A stretch of DNA of 64,000 bases from Chloroflexota bacterium. Its GTDB lineage: Bacteria > Chloroflexota > Anaerolineae > CG2-30-64-16. The stretch covers positions 23,186-87,185 of the forward strand of contig JAPLHB010000096.1 in the NCBI GenBank assembly GCA_026389845.1, in the 5' to 3' direction. Positions 22,520-32,275 of the stretch are shown piece after piece. The notes below the pieces were generated by a model. That model did not search any database. It saw only the letters and a program-made list of their open reading frames with translations, and had not been told where the DNA came from. The translations under genes were made by a program, and so were the position numbers. The stretch's first letter is position 1, and each line of letters opens with the position of its first letter.

Positions 22520-24826
22520 ATGAGTCAAGTCAATCTGACCCCATTTGAAAGCATCGCTATTTTCGGCGTGCTCGTCGTGGCGGTGCTCAGCTTGGTCTAT
22601 GCCTACCTGCTGCGCCGCAACGTCATGGCCGAAGGCACCGGCACACCGGCCATGGTGCGCATCTGGACGGCCATCAAGGAAGGCGCGGACGCGTACCTGG
22701 GCCGCCAGGCACGGACAGTCCTGCCCTTCATGGGTATTCTGGTCTTCGTCCTGTTCGGCAGCGTTTGGATCGCGGCGCCAACGGCGGAAGCCACCGAGAT
22801 GTTCGGCGCCAACGCCCGCATCGTCATCGCTTTTGGCCGGGCCGCCGCATTTATCCTGGGCGCTTCCTTCTCTCTGCTCGTCGGCCAGTTGGGCATGCGC
22901 ATGGCCGTGCAGGGCAACATCCGCGTGGCTGCGGCCGCGATGGGCAAAGACTCCGCCAAGAGCTTCGGCGACGCGCTGCGCATCGCCTACCGCTCTGGCA
23001 CCATCACCGGCATGTTGACCGATGGCCTGGGGCTGCTGGGCGGCACCACCATCTTCATCATCTTCGGCAAGGCCGCTCCCGATGCGCTGTTAGGCTTCGG
23101 CTTCGGCGGCACGTTGCTGGCGCTCTTTATGCGCGTGGGCGGCGGTATCTTCACCAAGGCGGCCGACGTGGGCGCCGATCTGGTGGGCAAGGTCGAAGAA
23201 GGATTGGAAGAGGATGACCCCCGCAACGCCGCCGTGATCGCCGATCAGGTGGGCGACAACGTGGGCGACTGCGCCGGTATGGCCGCCGACATCTTCGAAT
23301 CCTACGAAGTCACCATCGTTTCCGCGCTGATCCTGGGCCTGGCGTTGATGCGCCTCACCGGTGATGTACACTGGATCGTCTTCCCGCTGTTGGTGCGCGC
23401 CATCGGCGTCATCAGCTCCATCATCGGCACCTTCTCTGTGCCGGTCTGGGAGCGCACGATCGCCAAGGGCAACGCCTGGCATGCCATGGAAGTCGCCTAC
23501 GAGGTCTCCTCGGTCATCACCATCACCCTGTCGTTCCTGCTCGCCTTCATCTACATCCGCGTGGCCGAACCCATCAACTGGTGGCAACCGGCTGCGATGG
23601 TCTCGACCGGCGTGATCTTCAACGTCATCGTCAACCGTCTGACCGCATACTTCACCGCGACCGATAAGTCGCCGGTGCAGGAAATTGCCAAGAGCACTCG
23701 CTTTGGCCCCGCCACCACGATCCTCAGCGGCCTGGCCGAGGGCTACGAGTCGAGCACCTGGTCGGCGCTGACCATCGCCGCGGCCATCATGGTTTCGGTG
23801 ATCGTCTATGGCGGTCTGGGCGCGCAGTACGTGATCTACGGCGTCGCGCTGATCGGCATCGGCTGGCTGACGCACGCCGGCAACCTGGTCTCCATGGACG
23901 CCTTCGGCCCAATCTCGGACAACGCCAACGGTATCGGTGAAATGGCCTCGATGCCCGCCGGCGCCCGCAAGATCATGACCGACCTGGACGCCGTGGGCAA
24001 CACGACCAAGGCCATCACGAAGGGCGTGGCCATCGGCTCGGCGGTGATCGCGGCCGTGGCGCTCTTTGGCTCCTTCATCACGGATATCGGTGTGGTGCAG
24101 GAAGAAATGGTCAAGGCCGGAACGTTAGCGGCCAGCGCGGTGATCAAAGGCATCAACGTCGCCAACCCGAGCGTCTTCATCGGGCTCTTGATCGGCGGCG
24201 CCGTGCCGCTCTTGTTCGGCGCGCTGCTGGTGAAGGCCGTGGCCCGCGCGGCCAACGGCATGGTGGCGGTCGTCCGCAAGCAGTTCGACGTGCCGGGCGT
24301 GCGCGAAGGCAAGGTGCCGCCCGACTACAAGCAGGCCGTCGCCATCTCCACCGAAGCGGCGCAGCGCGAACTGCTGCCCGTCGGCATTCTCGTCGTCCTG
24401 ATCCCCATCGTCGTCGGCTTCCTGCTGAAGGCTGAGGCGTTGGGCGGCTTCCTGGCGGGCGTCATCATCTCCGGTCAACTGCTGGCGGTCTTCATGTCGA
24501 ACGCCGGCGGCGCCTGGGATAATGCCAAGAAGCTGATCGAAGAGGGCATGTACGGGGGCAAAGGCTCCGATGCGCACAAGGCCAGCGTGGTGGGCGACAC
24601 CGTCGGCGACCCGCTGAAGGACACCGCCGGCCCCGCGCTGAATCCGCTGATCAAGGTGATGAACCTGATCAGCCTGATCATCGCCCCCATCGTCGTGGCG
24701 CAGAAGACCATCACCCCGGTCATCGGCATCGCGATGCTGGTCTTGATCGCGGTCATGATCTGGGCCATCACCCGCAGCAAGCGCCCCGCGCAGTACGCGA
24801 TCGAGGCGTACGAGGGGAAGAAGTAG
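22520..24826 (+). CDS. hppA: Membrane-bound proton-translocating pyrophosphatase (K+-independent type)
   Basis: 768 residues with about 16 membrane helices. The pyrophosphate site is intact: DVGADLVGKVEEGLEEDDPRN, then DQVGDNVGDCAGMAADIFES, and near the end KGSDAHKASVVGDTVGDPLKDTAGPALNPL. In the marker motif GNTTKAITKG, Lys lies at about residue 497, where potassium-dependent enzymes have Ala; this predicts the K+-independent H+-pumping class. It couples PPi hydrolysis to proton export, useful for energy-limited anaerobes. Start is ATG at 22520, with GGAAG five bases upstream and a stronger AGGAGG further up; the longer upstream reading is leader. A strong promoter lies at 22327. Confidence 0.96.
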   Translation: MSQVNLTPFESIAIFGVLVVAVLSLVYAYLLRRNVMAEGTGTPAMVRIWTAIKEGADAYLGRQARTVLPFMGILVFVLFGSVWIAAPTAEATEMFGANARIVIAFGRAAAFILGASFSLLVGQLGMRMAVQGNIRVAAAAMGKDSAKSFGDALRIAYRSGTITGMLTDGLGLLGGTTIFIIFGKAAPDALLGFGFGGTLLALFMRVGGGIFTKAADVGADLVGKVEEGLEEDDPRNAAVIADQVGDNVGDCAGMAADIFESYEVTIVSALILGLALMRLTGDVHWIVFPLLVRAIGVISSIIGTFSVPVWERTIAKGNAWHAMEVAYEVSSVITITLSFLLAFIYIRVAEPINWWQPAAMVSTGVIFNVIVNRLTAYFTATDKSPVQEIAKSTRFGPATTILSGLAEGYESSTWSALTIAAAIMVSVIVYGGLGAQYVIYGVALIGIGWLTHAGNLVSMDAFGPISDNANGIGEMASMPAGARKIMTDLDAVGNTTKAITKGVAIGSAVIAAVALFGSFITDIGVVQEEMVKAGTLAASAVIKGINVANPSVFIGLLIGGAVPLLFGALLVKAVARAANGMVAVVRKQFDVPGVREGKVPPDYKQAVAISTEAAQRELLPVGILVVLIPIVVGFLLKAEALGGFLAGVIISGQLLAVFMSNAGGAWDNAKKLIEEGMYGGKGSDAHKASVVGDTVGDPLKDTAGPALNPLIKVMNLISLIIAPIVVAQKTITPVIGIAMLVLIAVMIWAITRSKRPAQYAIEAYEGKK

Positions 24827-24830
24827 CGGG

Positions 24831-24860
24831 CTGGAAGCTAGAAACTGGAAGCTGGAAGCT
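24831..24860. repeat. Heptamer array (GGAAGCT) after the pyrophosphatase gene
   Basis: Four units of the GGAAGCT type, the same family as the arrays flanking the LRR gene. Confidence 0.85.
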
Positions 24861-24895
24861 AAAGTGCGACGCACCTCTGAGGTGCGTCGCACTTT
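24861..24895. terminator. Perfect palindromic terminator after the pyrophosphatase gene
   Basis: AAAGTGCGACGCACCTC (24861-24877) and its exact complement (24879-24895) around one base, ending in TTTT on the plus strand. The palindrome would work in both directions. Confidence 0.85.
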
Positions 24896-24929
24896 TGTGT
24901 TCGATGACAGCCCGCTGCCCCGCGAAATG

Positions 24930-24969
24930 AAAACGCCCTGCGGCAGCGCGAAAGCTGACCGCAGGGCGT
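24930..24969 (-). terminator. Terminator of the nucleotide-sugar dehydrogenase gene
   Basis: Minus-strand ACGCCCTGCGG (24969-24959) pairs exactly with CCGCAGGGCGT (24943-24933), followed by TTT. It lies about 20 bases beyond the dehydrogenase stop. Confidence 0.75.
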
Positions 24970-24988
24970 GATCGGGTCTATGCGGTGG

Positions 24989-26386
<1,398 letters not shown>

Positions 26387-26397
26387 GGGATGCTCAA

Positions 26398-26482
26398 AGC
26401 CTATCCGAATCACCTGCGGAGGCGGCTCCCACGCCGCCGGTTGCGGGCATGGGAGCCCGCTCTGCTATGATCCGAGCAACAC
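26398..26482. mobile_element. MITE-like element, copy 1
   Basis: Begins AGCCTATCCGAAT and shares an identical 45-base core (26416-26460, GCGGAGGCGGCTCCCACGCC...) with copy 2 at 46361-46447. Its right end is degenerate. It abuts the stop of the GDP-mannose epimerase-like gene. Confidence 0.75.
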
Positions 26483-27445
26483 TTATTTGGCCCGTGCGGC
26501 CTTCACCTGCGCCTCGATCCATGGATAGGTATGCCCGATCCCTTCCTTCAGGAACACCTTCGGCCGCCAGCCGAGAGAATAGATGCGCTCGTTGCTGAAG
26601 TTGCGCGATTGCACCCCCACCGGGCCAGGCGTCCACCGGACGTTGATCCGCTTGCCCGACACTTCGGCCACCGTCTCCACCAACTCCTTCACCGTCACGT
26701 ACTGCGGGCAGCCGATGTTCGCCGCGCCTTCCAGCTCCGAGTGCATCAGCAGGTAGATCCCCTCGACCATGTCGCTGACGTAAGTATACGACCGCACCGC
26801 GGTCCCGTCTCCCCACACCGGGATCGTGCCGCCATCCTCAACCTCGGCCACCTTGCGGCAGATCGCCGCCGGGGCCTTCTCGCGACCGCCGGTCCAGGTG
26901 CCCTCTGGCCCGTAGCAGTTCTGAAAACGGGCGATGCGTACCTGCATCCCGAAGCGCCGGCCGTAGGCCTGGGTCATCCGCTCGGCGTAGAGCTTCTCCC
27001 AGCCATATTCGTTATCCGGGTTGGCCGGAACCGCCTGGGCTTCGGTCATCTCCGGCTCGCCGGGCGCCATGTCGCGGTAGACGCAGACCGACGACGAGAA
27101 GAAGTAGCGCGGCACGCCCATAGTCGCCGCGGCGTGCGTCATGTGGATGTTGACCAACGCGCTGTTGTGCATGATCTCGCACTCGGCCGAGTGGATGAAG
27201 CCCATGCCGCCCATGTCGGCCGCCAACTGGTACACCTCGTCGAAGGTGCCGTCGCCTAGCGTCAGCGCGGCCCGGCAGTTCGCCGGCTCACGCAGATCCA
27301 ACTGCAGAAACTCATCGGCCGCCGAGGGAGCGAACTCGTGGGGCTTTATGTCCACGCCTCGCACCCAGAGCCCTTCGCGCTTCAGCTTCTTCACCAAATG
27401 GCCGGCGATAAAGCCGCCGGCGCCGCAAACGAGTGCTTTCTTCAT
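26483..27445 (-). CDS. GDP-mannose 3,5-epimerase-like SDR
   Basis: 320 residues from ATG at 27445, just inside a TTG-started longer reading. The NAD-binding motif is GAGGFIAGHL. YQLAADMGGMGFIHSA and SSSVCVYRD are characteristic of GDP-mannose 3,5-epimerases (GME), and the catalytic Y-x3-K is in NEYGWEKLYAE. GME converts GDP-mannose to GDP-L-galactose or GDP-gulose. It follows the DegT aminotransferase (3-base gap) and precedes the nucleotide-sugar dehydrogenase, consistent with surface glycan synthesis. Another extended SDR epimerase function cannot be excluded. Confidence 0.85.
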   Translation of the reverse strand: MKKALVCGAGGFIAGHLVKKLKREGLWVRGVDIKPHEFAPSAADEFLQLDLREPANCRAALTLGDGTFDEVYQLAADMGGMGFIHSAECEIMHNSALVNIHMTHAAATMGVPRYFFSSSVCVYRDMAPGEPEMTEAQAVPANPDNEYGWEKLYAERMTQAYGRRFGMQVRIARFQNCYGPEGTWTGGREKAPAAICRKVAEVEDGGTIPVWGDGTAVRSYTYVSDMVEGIYLLMHSELEGAANIGCPQYVTVKELVETVAEVSGKRINVRWTPGPVGVQSRNFSNERIYSLGWRPKVFLKEGIGHTYPWIEAQVKAARAK

Positions 27446-27447
27446 GT

Positions 27448-28545
27448 TCAAGCTCCGTTCGATCGCACTGCTGCCGCCACGGTCGCAATCTGCTCGTCCG
27501 TCAGCTCAGGGAACATGGGCAGGGAGAGCACCTGGTCGGCCGCCGCTTCCGCCTGGGGGAAGTCGCCGCGGCGGTGGCCCAGGTCGGCGTGGGCTGGCAG
27601 CAGGTGGATCGGGATGGGATAATGGATATTCGTCTGAATGCTTTGGGCGGAAAGCGCCTGCTGCAGGGCCTCCCGTCTGGCCGCGCGCACGGCATAGACG
27701 TGATACACGTGCCGGGCGTAGGGCATTTCCTCGGGTGTCTGCACGGCGCTGCTTTCCAGCAGCTCATTGTAGCGCCGCGCGTGCGCCCGCCGGGCCTCGG
27801 TCCATGCCTCCAGATAGCGCAGCTTGACCCGCAGGATGGCGCCCTGGATTCCCTCCAGCCGGTAATTGTAGCCCTTCAACACGTGCTGGTACTTGCGCTC
27901 TGCGCCCCAGTCGCGCAACATGCGGATCGTGCGCGCGTACTCGGGGTTGTCGGTTGTCACCAGCCCGCCTTCGCCGTACGCGCCCAGGTTTTTGCCGGGA
28001 TAGAAACTGAAACAGCCCAGGTGACCGATGCTGCCAGCGCGACGACCCTTGTATGTCGCGCCGTGGGCCTGCGCCGCGTCCTCGATCACGATCAGATTGC
28101 GCCGGCGGGCAAGCTCCAGGATCGGGTCCATGTCGGCCGGCTGGCCGTAGAGGTGCACGGGTATGATCGCCCGGGTGCGCGGGGTGATGGCCGCCTCGAT
28201 CCGCGCCACGTCCAGGTTGAACGAGGCCGGTTCGATGTCCACCAGCACCGGCTTGGCGCCCACGTATTCGATGGCTGCCACGGTGGCGACGAAGGTGAAC
28301 GTCGTTGTGATCACCTCATCGCCAGGGCCGACCCCCGCCGCCAAGAGCGCCAGGTGCAGCGCGCTGGTGCCGGAGTTCACGCCCAACGCGTACTTGCTCC
28401 CGCAATAGCCCGCGAAGTCTTCTTCGAAGGCCGCCACTTCCTTGCCGAGCACGAACTGGCTGCTCTCCAGCACGCGGATGACCGCTTCGTCTATCTCGGT
28501 CTTGATGCTATGGTATTGCGCTTTGAGGTCTACGAATGGAATCAC
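27448..28545 (-). CDS. DegT/DnrJ/EryC1/StrS family sugar aminotransferase (first copy)
   Basis: 365 residues. The start [20 protein letters not shown] is typical of WecE/FdtB-like enzymes. [28 protein letters not shown] binds PLP phosphate, [11 protein letters not shown] holds the Asp that contacts the pyridine nitrogen, and the Schiff-base Lys is in [17 protein letters not shown]. It transfers an amino group, usually from glutamate, to a keto sugar nucleotide such as a 3- or 4-keto-6-deoxyhexose. It is coupled to the downstream GME-like gene. Confidence 0.9.
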   Translation of the reverse strand: MIPFVDLKAQYHSIKTEIDEAVIRVLESSQFVLGKEVAAFEEDFAGYCGSKYALGVNSGTSALHLALLAAGVGPGDEVITTTFTFVATVAAIEYVGAKPVLVDIEPASFNLDVARIEAAITPRTRAIIPVHLYGQPADMDPILELARRRNLIVIEDAAQAHGATYKGRRAGSIGHLGCFSFYPGKNLGAYGEGGLVTTDNPEYARTIRMLRDWGAERKYQHVLKGYNYRLEGIQGAILRVKLRYLEAWTEARRAHARRYNELLESSAVQTPEEMPYARHVYHVYAVRAARREALQQALSAQSIQTNIHYPIPIHLLPAHADLGHRRGDFPQAEAAADQVLSLPMFPELTDEQIATVAAAVRSNGA

Positions 28546-28607
28546 ACCCCTTGCTCCTCATAAGTGTCGGGAATACGCAGTAGAGCAAAACTCGCTATCG
28601 GGCAGGT

Positions 28608-28764
28608 GTCATTCTGAGCGGGTTGCCCCCTAACCTTCGGCAACGGCGGGCATCCAGCGAAGAATCCGTTCGCTGCGCTCAGGACAGGTTCTCACGCCGA
28701 GACGAGACCCTTCGCTGGAATCTCGCCGCACCGGACCTCACGGGGCTGACCCGCTCAGGGTGAC
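28608..28764. mobile_element. TIR-bearing dispersed element (GTCATTCTGAGCGGGT family)
   Basis: 157 bases bounded by GTCATTCTGAGCGGGT and ACCCGCTCAGGGTGAC (14 of 16 complementary), with inner TTCGCTGGAATCTCGCCGC. It fills the gap 28546-28737 and provides the 3' end of the GalE-like gene. Relatives lie at 40018-40149, 63332-63565 and 63670-63865. Confidence 0.8.
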
Positions 28765-29709
28765 AATAGCGCGGTTTACGCCATTGCGGAAGTACTCTAC
28801 CGTGCGCGCCAACCCCTCGGATAGCGAGACCTGCGAGGTCCAGCCCAGCGCCCGCCGAGCACGCGTGGCATCGAGATAGGTCGCCCGTACCTCGCCCGCC
28901 TTGGCCGGGCCGTGCTGTTCGGGCTGGACGTAATCGGTCAGCCGGGCCAGCTCGCGGAAGACTGTCACGATGTCGGCCGGGACGCCGGTGCCCAGGTTGT
29001 ACGTCCCGCTTCCTCCGGCCGCCAGCGCCAACACGTTCGCCCGCGCGATCTCCTCGACGTACACAAAGTCGCGCAGTTGCAGTCCGTCGCCGTTGATCGT
29101 GACCGGCCGATTCGCCAGCATCGCGCCGGCGAAGATCGCCACCACGCCGGCCTCGCCAAAGGGATCCTGGCGCGGGCCATAGACGTTGCCGTAGCGCAGG
29201 ATCGCGTAGTCCAGGCCATAGTTATGGCGGTAGGTGTCTATGAAATGCTCACATGCGGCCTTGCTGGCGCCGTAGGGATCGAGGGGACGGATGGCGCACG
29301 CTTCGGTGGCCGGCAGCTCGGCCGGCTCGCCGTAGACCGCGCCCCCCGTGGAGGCAAAGAGGAACTTGCGGACGCCGTGCCGCCGCGCCACCTCCAACAG
29401 GTTCAACGTGCCGATCACGTTCACCTGGGCATAGCCGGCCGGATCGCGCAAGCTGGCGCGCACGTCGGCCAACGCGGCATGGTGGCACACGGCCACAGGG
29501 CGCTCCGCTGCGAAGACACGCTCGACGGCCTCCGCATCGCGGATATCTACGTGGTAGAATTGGGCTTGTGGGTTGACGTTCTCGCGCTTGCCCGTGTGCA
29601 GGTTGTCCACGACGGCGACGCCGTAACCGGCCGCCAGGGTAGCGTCTGCAACGTGCGAGCCGATGAAGCCGGCCCCACCGGTGAGAAGAATGCGTTCCTG
29701 CAAAGTCAC
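28738..29709 (-). CDS. NAD-dependent epimerase, UDP-glucose 4-epimerase (GalE)-like
   Basis: 323 residues from GTG at 29709, overlapping the L,D-transpeptidase stop as GTGA; TTG two codons later has better spacing from GGAGG and may be the true start. The NAD motif is ILLTGGAGFIGSHVADA. HHAALADVRASLRDP and GGAVYGEP are typical of UDP-glucose 4-epimerase-like enzymes. The catalytic pair is DPYGASKAACEHF, and ILRYGNVYGPRQDPFGEAGV follows. It epimerises or otherwise modifies UDP-hexoses. The last residues (AIVTLSGSAP) come from the dispersed repeat that follows. Confidence 0.88.
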   Translation of the reverse strand: MTLQERILLTGGAGFIGSHVADATLAAGYGVAVVDNLHTGKRENVNPQAQFYHVDIRDAEAVERVFAAERPVAVCHHAALADVRASLRDPAGYAQVNVIGTLNLLEVARRHGVRKFLFASTGGAVYGEPAELPATEACAIRPLDPYGASKAACEHFIDTYRHNYGLDYAILRYGNVYGPRQDPFGEAGVVAIFAGAMLANRPVTINGDGLQLRDFVYVEEIARANVLALAAGGSGTYNLGTGVPADIVTVFRELARLTDYVQPEQHGPAKAGEVRATYLDATRARRALGWTSQVSLSEGLARTVEYFRNGVNRAIVTLSGSAP

Positions 29710-30500
29710 CCTCCGTTCGACAGGATTACGAGCGGCACGCCTTGAGGCTGCCACTCGGTAAACCAACGCGCGTCTTCGGGCCGCAGGCGGATGCAGCCGT
29801 GCGAGGCCGGATAGCTGCCGATGGCATCCAACTCCTCGTACACCTTTTGTCCGGCCACCAGCGTATACGGCGCGCCGTGGATCAGATTGGCGCCGTTGTC
29901 TTCGTGCAGATACCAACCCTCGTCCGCGTACACGCCGGCCGAGTTGAAGGTGCCCCAATACGCGCCGATCAACCCATACCAGGCCGGGGTGCGGTAGCCG
30001 TGGGACTCATCTCCCGTGCTGACCGGCAGCCGGCGGAGCATCTGGCCGCTCATCGCCGGGCCGGCGGCCGGATCCCAGATGGTCATCTGTTGGGTTTTCT
30101 CGTCAATGACGACGAAGCGCCGCATCGGATCAATGCCGTAACGCGCGGCGACCGCGGCTAGGTCGGCCGGCAGCGGCTCGGCCGTGATCTCCGGTGTGGG
30201 CGTCGGCGGGATGGCGGTGGGAGTTGGTTGGGGCGTAGCGGTGAACGGGATGATGGATGGCTCCGCCGCGACACGGGGTGAGGCAGCCGTCGCCGGGCGC
30301 GGAGTGCGGGTGGGGGTAGCCGTCGCGCCGGCCTGTAACGCGGCAACCAGGCCATTCCGCCACGGCGCGCCCCAGGCCGCCCAAACGGTGGCCGAAAGCG
30401 CGATCAGCAGCATGAACGCCAACACGGCAATCACGCCGGCGCGGCGCATCTGGCGGGTGGTCTGAGTTGGCGATGAGTTGTTCGAATCGGATACAGGCAT
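29706..30500 (-). CDS. L,D-transpeptidase (YkuD) with N-terminal membrane anchor
   Basis: 264 residues. One N-terminal transmembrane helix (AGVIAVLAFMLLIALSATVWAA, near residues 21-42) is followed by a Thr/Pro-rich linker to about residue 110. The YkuD domain follows: FVVIDEKTQQMTIWD, IHGAPYTL, and the catalytic motif SHGCIRLRPED with nucleophile Cys. It crosslinks peptidoglycan (3-3 links) or attaches proteins outside the membrane. The ATG at 30500 follows a gap holding a TIR-type repeat. It is coupled to the GalE-like gene downstream. Confidence 0.92.
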   Translation of the reverse strand: MPVSDSNNSSPTQTTRQMRRAGVIAVLAFMLLIALSATVWAAWGAPWRNGLVAALQAGATATPTRTPRPATAASPRVAAEPSIIPFTATPQPTPTAIPPTPTPEITAEPLPADLAAVAARYGIDPMRRFVVIDEKTQQMTIWDPAAGPAMSGQMLRRLPVSTGDESHGYRTPAWYGLIGAYWGTFNSAGVYADEGWYLHEDNGANLIHGAPYTLVAGQKVYEELDAIGSYPASHGCIRLRPEDARWFTEWQPQGVPLVILSNGG

Positions 30501-30523
30501 GTTGGTCTACTTCGGCCACCGAT

Positions 30524-30609
30524 GTTATTGCGAGGAGCGTTTTTTTTGCGACGAAGCAATCTCACTCGATGCCGGAGATTGCTTCGGGGCTGCGACCCCT
30601 CGCAATGAC
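30524..30609. repeat. TTATTGCGAGGAGCG / CCTCGCAATGACA inverted repeat element
   Basis: Left end TTATTGCGAGGAGC, middle GCGACGAAGCAATCTC and GGAGATTGCTTCGGG, right end CCCTCGCAATGACA: two nested inverted pairs. It occupies the gap between the translin and L,D-transpeptidase genes, with no gene inside. Confidence 0.8.
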
Positions 30610-30622
30610 AGGGAATTTGTGA

Positions 30623-31264
30623 CTACCCTTGTCGGGCAGCGACCTGCCGCTCGAATGCCACCAGAGCCGCCTGGAGCTCTTCCTGGCGGAGCGCCACGGT
30701 CAGGTCGCCGCGCGTCCGTTCCAAGACGCCGCGCAACGCGTCGGTGGTGCGGCGCAACCCGCCGGTGAGCGCATCAGGAAAGTCCATCGTGACCAAGTGG
30801 CTGTATACCTCGTCCATGACGGCCAGGTAAGGCTCCCCTTCGGCGGTGCGGTCGAGGCGGATCAGGTCGAGAATGAAGCGCCGCAGCTCGCTGGCGGCCT
30901 CGGCCAGGCCGTTTAGATAGGCGGCCGAGGGCACGCTCAACTCGGTGGGACCGGGCAGCGCCTCTCCTCGCACGCAGGCGTAGAGGGTGTGCGCCTCGAC
31001 CAGCTCCTTCAGCGCGTCCTGGGTGTAGCCCGCATCGTACAGGTCGGCATAACTCGCCAGTGCGGCCGACATGACCGCGGCGGCTTCCCGCGCGGTCTTC
31101 AGCAGCGCCGCGGCCTCATCCCACTCGTGCCGGTGGATGGCGCGGATGCTCAATGCGCAAAAGCGGATCAGCTCGCGGCTGCGGTTAAGGGTCAGATCGC
31201 GCACCGCATTCTTGGCGGTCAGCTCGACGCGGATAGCGTCCATGATCGAGACGAGTTCGGGCAA
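30623..31264 (-). CDS. Translin family nucleic-acid-binding protein
   Basis: 213 residues if started at TTG 31264, which has GGAG eight bases upstream; an ATG at 31243 gives 206. It is all-helical, with translin signatures: NRSRELIRFCALSIRAIHRHEWDEAAALL, DALKELVEAHTLYA, a Tyr-x-x-Gly-Leu stretch with ASELRRFILDLIRL, and LVTMDFPDALTGGLRRTTDALRGVLERTRGDLT. Translin oligomers bind single-stranded DNA/RNA, and some members cleave RNA in the C3PO complex. Family members are well known in eukaryotes and archaea and sparse in bacteria. The upstream reading through repeats (to 31459) is not coding. Confidence 0.8.
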   Translation of the reverse strand: MPELVSIMDAIRVELTAKNAVRDLTLNRSRELIRFCALSIRAIHRHEWDEAAALLKTAREAAAVMSAALASYADLYDAGYTQDALKELVEAHTLYACVRGEALPGPTELSVPSAAYLNGLAEAASELRRFILDLIRLDRTAEGEPYLAVMDEVYSHLVTMDFPDALTGGLRRTTDALRGVLERTRGDLTVALRQEELQAALVAFERQVAARQG

Positions 31265-31333
31265 GGGATAGCTCCATTTCGACACGAGATTCTTCGCTTC
31301 TTCACGCCATCGCGAGATGTCCGGGGCAAAGCC

Positions 31334-31469
31334 GCTGCTCAGAAACTTGCAACACGAGATGCTTCGCTGGATGTTCTCCGCAACGATTGTTGGCTGGTGG
31401 ACCCGCTCAGCATGACAAGCGCAGGAGTTTCTATCTTCAAGAATGCCGCCGCGCGGCATGGCAGTTCTC
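31334..31469. repeat. 136-bp dispersed repeat, copy 1
   Basis: Nearly identical and equal in length to 63865-64000, starting GCTGCTCAGAAACTTGCAAC and ending CGGCATGGCAGTTCTC. It lies in the gap 31265-31669, which holds no gene other than this repeat and a promoter. Confidence 0.9.
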
Positions 31470-31546
31470 AGAATGACACACGGTCAGGTGGGATTATACC
31501 CGCGAACCGAAACATCGCCAAAATCGGGGGGAAACGAGGCGGCCTT

Positions 31547-31576
31547 TTGGTGGAAGGCGGGAACCTGTGGTATGAT
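31547..31576 (+). promoter_or_regulatory. Promoter for the zinc-ribbon membrane protein
   Basis: TTGGTG (31547-31552), an 18-base spacer and TATGAT (31571-31576), preceded by TG as an extended -10. The leader to the ATG at 31670 is about 87 bases. Confidence 0.6.
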
Positions 31577-31669
31577 CGGCCCGTCTGAGGAAGGGGCACA
31601 GCGGGCACGGTCAGAGACCGGCCCGAGCGGTTCGGCCCGAGTAATTCTGTGAGAGGTTTTTGATTTTTT

Positions 31670-32269
31670 ATGCCGCAACTACCGACCGAGCTTCTGAATT
31701 CCGTCGGCGTCGTGTTGGAGGTGGTCGTCGCCATCCTCACCGCGCTGGCCGTGGCTTTCTGGATCAGCCTGGCAATTTGGACGCTGCGTGACATCCACTC
31801 GCGCACGCGCGACTTTTTCGCCTGGCTGCTGGCGACCCTGTTGGTGCTCGTCACCGGCCCCATCGGCCTGTTGCTCTACTTCCTGCTGCGCCCGCGCGAG
31901 ACCGTGGCCCAGGTTTACGACCGGCAATTGGAGGAAGAAGCGTTGCTGCGGGACATTACCATCCGCCGCGCCTGCCCCTCCTGCCAGACCGTCACCGAGC
32001 CGGACTGGCTGGTGTGCCCCAAGTGTCGCACAGAGCTGCGCCAGACGTGTGCCGCGTGCGGCAGACCGTTGGAGCTGGATTGGGTGGTTTGCCCCTTCTG
32101 CACGACACCGGTAGGCCAGGCGGTTGAAGCCCGTCCCGCACCTGCCAGCGCGGCTTATCCGGCCCCGATCGCCGAAGCGCCGGCCGGGCCAGAAGGCCCG
32201 GCCTATCCCGAGCGCATCCCCGCGCCCCAACCCATTCTCACGCCGGTGTTCGAGACGACGAACGAATAA
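31670..32269 (+). CDS. Membrane protein with double zinc ribbon
   Basis: 199 residues. Two transmembrane helices (about residues 12-38 and 48-72) are separated by a short loop WTLRDIHSRTRDF. A cytoplasmic zinc-ribbon pair follows with four CxxC knuckles: CPSC, CPKC, CAAC and CPFC, predicting two zinc ions. The C-terminus is Pro/Ala-rich. This arrangement is common in Chloroflexota and actinobacteria without known function. It is monocistronic, with its own promoter and a convergent aminotransferase gene downstream. Confidence 0.75.
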   Translation: MPQLPTELLNSVGVVLEVVVAILTALAVAFWISLAIWTLRDIHSRTRDFFAWLLATLLVLVTGPIGLLLYFLLRPRETVAQVYDRQLEEEALLRDITIRRACPSCQTVTEPDWLVCPKCRTELRQTCAACGRPLELDWVVCPFCTTPVGQAVEARPAPASAAYPAPIAEAPAGPEGPAYPERIPAPQPILTPVFETTNE

Positions 32270-32275
32270 CTTTAG

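Noticed and set aside
31265..31459. N-terminal extension of the translin protein to 31459
   Set aside because: The added residues are encoded by the 136-bp dispersed repeat, and family homology begins only after 31264.
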